Assembly (NCBI RefSeq): GCF_038024855.1 | Contig: NZ_CP139089.1 | Span: 2,576,501 to 2,640,500, forward strand | Source of the DNA: Methylocella tundrae | GTDB taxonomy: Bacteria > Pseudomonadota > Alphaproteobacteria > Rhizobiales > Beijerinckiaceae | Direction: 5' to 3' | DNA: 64,000 nt | Shown here: piece after piece, positions 62,327 to 64,000 of the stretch | Numbering within the stretch: position 1 is the stretch's first letter | Layout of the letters: each line of letters begins with the position of its first letter | The notes under the pieces: model-generated | Database searches by the model: none | The model's input: the letters and a program-made list of their open reading frames with translations, nothing else | Told to the model about the DNA's origin: nothing | Made by a program: the position numbers and the translations under genes

Positions 62327-64000
62327 ATGACTATATTTTCCATGATTTCTACTTTTATTTTAAGCATGCCTCTGCGGAAACGGCGCCGTAAGCACGTCCG
62401 GCTGCTGGCCTATGCCGCCTATTGCTGGAGCTTCGCCGCGGTTGCCGCTTCGGCCGATCCGGTGATCATCAATCAACCGTTCACCGCCAATCCGGGCGAT
62501 GTCATCAGCCTGGGCGGCAGCGGCTTTGGAACCACGCCGCAGGTTTTTCTGAAAGCTTCGCACCAGGCGGCGGCGATCACGCTGGCGACAAAGACGGCCG
62601 ACGACGGGACCGTCGTCGTCGCGGCGCCGCGGACTATCCCCTTCGATCTCTATGAGGTGTGGATTGCGAACGGCTCAGCAACGAGTCCCCATATCTACCT
62701 CAATGCGCCAAAGCCGCTGCATTTCGACAATGCCGAGATTGCTCCCGGCGCGCATGTCCGCATCTTTGGCCGCAATCTTTATGTCAACGGCCTCGTCCCC
62801 ACCGCCACTTTCATCGACCAGCAGACGAACGCGACGCTGAAGGCGGTCGTCAACCTGCCGACGAGCTCCCCTTACGTCCTCGACGTTCAGCCGCCCCTGG
62901 GCGTTATCGCCGGCCACAGCTACAAGGTGAGCGTCTTCAACGGTTATGCGACGGCCCTCCTCGACGACTCCATTCAGGGGCACGCGCCCGGAATCGATCA
63001 TTTCCTCATCGGCCAGCCCTGGGCCTATGATTTCGTCTATCAGGACGGCCCCGGCTACCAGGCGGGGACTACGGGGACGAACCAGGCCGACCACCACTTT
63101 TTCAACGTCAAGACGGATCCGAGTCTCGGGGTCCACGCCAAAGGCGACGGCGTCGCCAGCGACGGGGCGGCGATCCAGGGCGCGATCAATAAAGCGGCAG
63201 CCTATGGCGGCGTCGTCTATCTCCCGGCAGGGACATACAATCTGGGATCGATGAGAATCGACCTCAAGCCAGGCGTCGTGCTGCAGGGCCAAAGCTCCTT
63301 CTTGACGAAAATCACCTTCGGACCCGCCGCGCCGGCCGGCTTTATCGTCGATACGGGCGGCATGTCGGGATTTGCTGATCTGACGATCCAGAACGTCGAT
63401 CTGTCCAGCAACCCCATTACCAATATCGGCACGTGGGGCCGGCCCATCAGCAGGTTCTTCATTCAACGGGTGGTTTGGAATCTTGGCTCCGGCGCTCCGA
63501 TCTACCTCACGGGGGACCGGGTGGCGATCCTGAATTCCATCTTCACGCAGGGGGTGAACTACCAAAACGGGAGCGTCGCCCAGAAAACCGGCGGCGTCGG
63601 GCCCTTATATTTTTCACAGCTGAGCAACCTTCACTTCCTGAACAATATCGTCAAATGGTCGACGGACCAGAACTCGATGAATGATCTCGTCAACGCCATC
63701 ATCGAGAACAATCATTTCACGCGCGGCGCGACAGACACGCTCATCGCCGGCCCTGCGCAGGCTTCATGGTCATGGCCCTATATCAATCAGCCGGTCCGGG
63801 CCGGCCAAAAGGTCGCGCGGGTCATGGGGCGCCAGCTGACGATCAATTTCGGCAAGAACATCGTCGTGCAGAACAATCTCTTCGACGTGTCCGACGGCGT
63901 AATTTTGACCAATCACAATGACGGCGAAACCATCCTCAACGAGGCGGGCGGACAGAATGTGCGGCAGGACTGGGGAACGGTCACGGCCGCCGATAGCCAG
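62327..64000 (+). CDS. exported pectate-lyase-superfamily beta-helix protein (copy 2, 3'-truncated by window edge)
   Basis: This frame starts at the ATG at 62327, with GGAGG 7-11 bases upstream, and stays open to the end of the window (558 codons), so it is partial. It opens MTIFSMISTFILSMPLRKRR, then a hydrophobic segment and ASADP, a probable signal. It aligns throughout with copy 1: VIINQPFTANPGDVISLGGS, FGRNLYVNG, DHFLIGQPWAYDFVYQDGPG, DGVASDGAAIQGAIN. Several blocks of 30 bases or more are identical in DNA, so the pair arose by tandem duplication or has undergone gene conversion. The function is as uncertain as for copy 1. Confidence 0.85.
   Translation, partial: MTIFSMISTFILSMPLRKRRRKHVRLLAYAAYCWSFAAVAASADPVIINQPFTANPGDVISLGGSGFGTTPQVFLKASHQAAAITLATKTADDGTVVVAAPRTIPFDLYEVWIANGSATSPHIYLNAPKPLHFDNAEIAPGAHVRIFGRNLYVNGLVPTATFIDQQTNATLKAVVNLPTSSPYVLDVQPPLGVIAGHSYKVSVFNGYATALLDDSIQGHAPGIDHFLIGQPWAYDFVYQDGPGYQAGTTGTNQADHHFFNVKTDPSLGVHAKGDGVASDGAAIQGAINKAAAYGGVVYLPAGTYNLGSMRIDLKPGVVLQGQSSFLTKITFGPAAPAGFIVDTGGMSGFADLTIQNVDLSSNPITNIGTWGRPISRFFIQRVVWNLGSGAPIYLTGDRVAILNSIFTQGVNYQNGSVAQKTGGVGPLYFSQLSNLHFLNNIVKWSTDQNSMNDLVNAIIENNHFTRGATDTLIAGPAQASWSWPYINQPVRAGQKVARVMGRQLTINFGKNIVVQNNLFDVSDGVILTNHNDGETILNEAGGQNVRQDWGTVTAADSQ

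Overview
The window is GC-rich and densely packed with genes. It looks like a chromosomal segment from an alphaproteobacterium of the order Hyphomicrobiales. A methylotroph or methanotroph relative such as Beijerinckiaceae is plausible but not proven. Support comes from formamidase beside a urea/amide ABC transporter, a second urea transporter with urease, a CopC/CopD copper locus, SWIB and plant-type glutamate-cysteine ligase genes, and short palindromic repeats of a type common in this order. No rRNA, tRNA, CRISPR array or complete insertion sequence was seen.

Region 1 (1-28 kb) is a nitrogen-acquisition block. A truncated APC permease and two unknown small genes come first. A minus-strand operon follows, in transcription order: substrate-binding protein, two permeases, two ATPases, formamidase and an FmdB-type zinc ribbon. 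Divergent from it is a plus-strand run: a 1121-residue hybrid histidine kinase, its LuxR-type response regulator, ureDABCEFG, and a second complete urtABCDE set. The block closes on the minus strand with a second, paralogous regulator/kinase pair. Both kinases carry an N-terminal NCS1-type permease domain and a Cys-rich module ahead of the kinase core. The likely logic is that extracellular urea or short amides are imported by two transporters and hydrolysed by formamidase and urease to ammonium plus formate or CO2. The two permease-like kinases would act as transport-linked sensors. This paired arrangement is the most unusual content of the window.

Region 2 (27.6-34.5 kb) starts with decayed Fic and AraC fragments, followed by a probable exported oxalate decarboxylase, a secreted GyrI-like protein, and the core genes dapF, mtaB, a tiny membrane protein and xerD.

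Region 3 (34.5-49.3 kb) is mostly housekeeping and conserved accessory genes: DUF3597, a glutamine amidotransferase-like protein, an SDR, a TerB-like protein, pheT (without pheS beside it), rplT and rpmI with a highly structured leader, an aldo/keto reductase, SWIB, glutamate-cysteine ligase, DUF937, a MATE exporter and a CDF metal exporter. Tandem palindromic repeats follow xerD.

Region 4 (49.3-64 kb) has an AT-rich HEPN-like gene, an Mla-type lipid transport operon (MlaE with an N-terminal STAS domain, MlaF, MlaD and an auxiliary lipoprotein) and a copper-type operon (DUF2946-like protein, unknown secreted protein, CopC, CopD). It continues with a DUF4239-like membrane protein, a dipeptide epimerase, and two tandem exported beta-helix (pectate-lyase-superfamily) proteins. 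The second beta-helix gene runs off the window. A ten-base poly(C) tract lies just upstream of the first.
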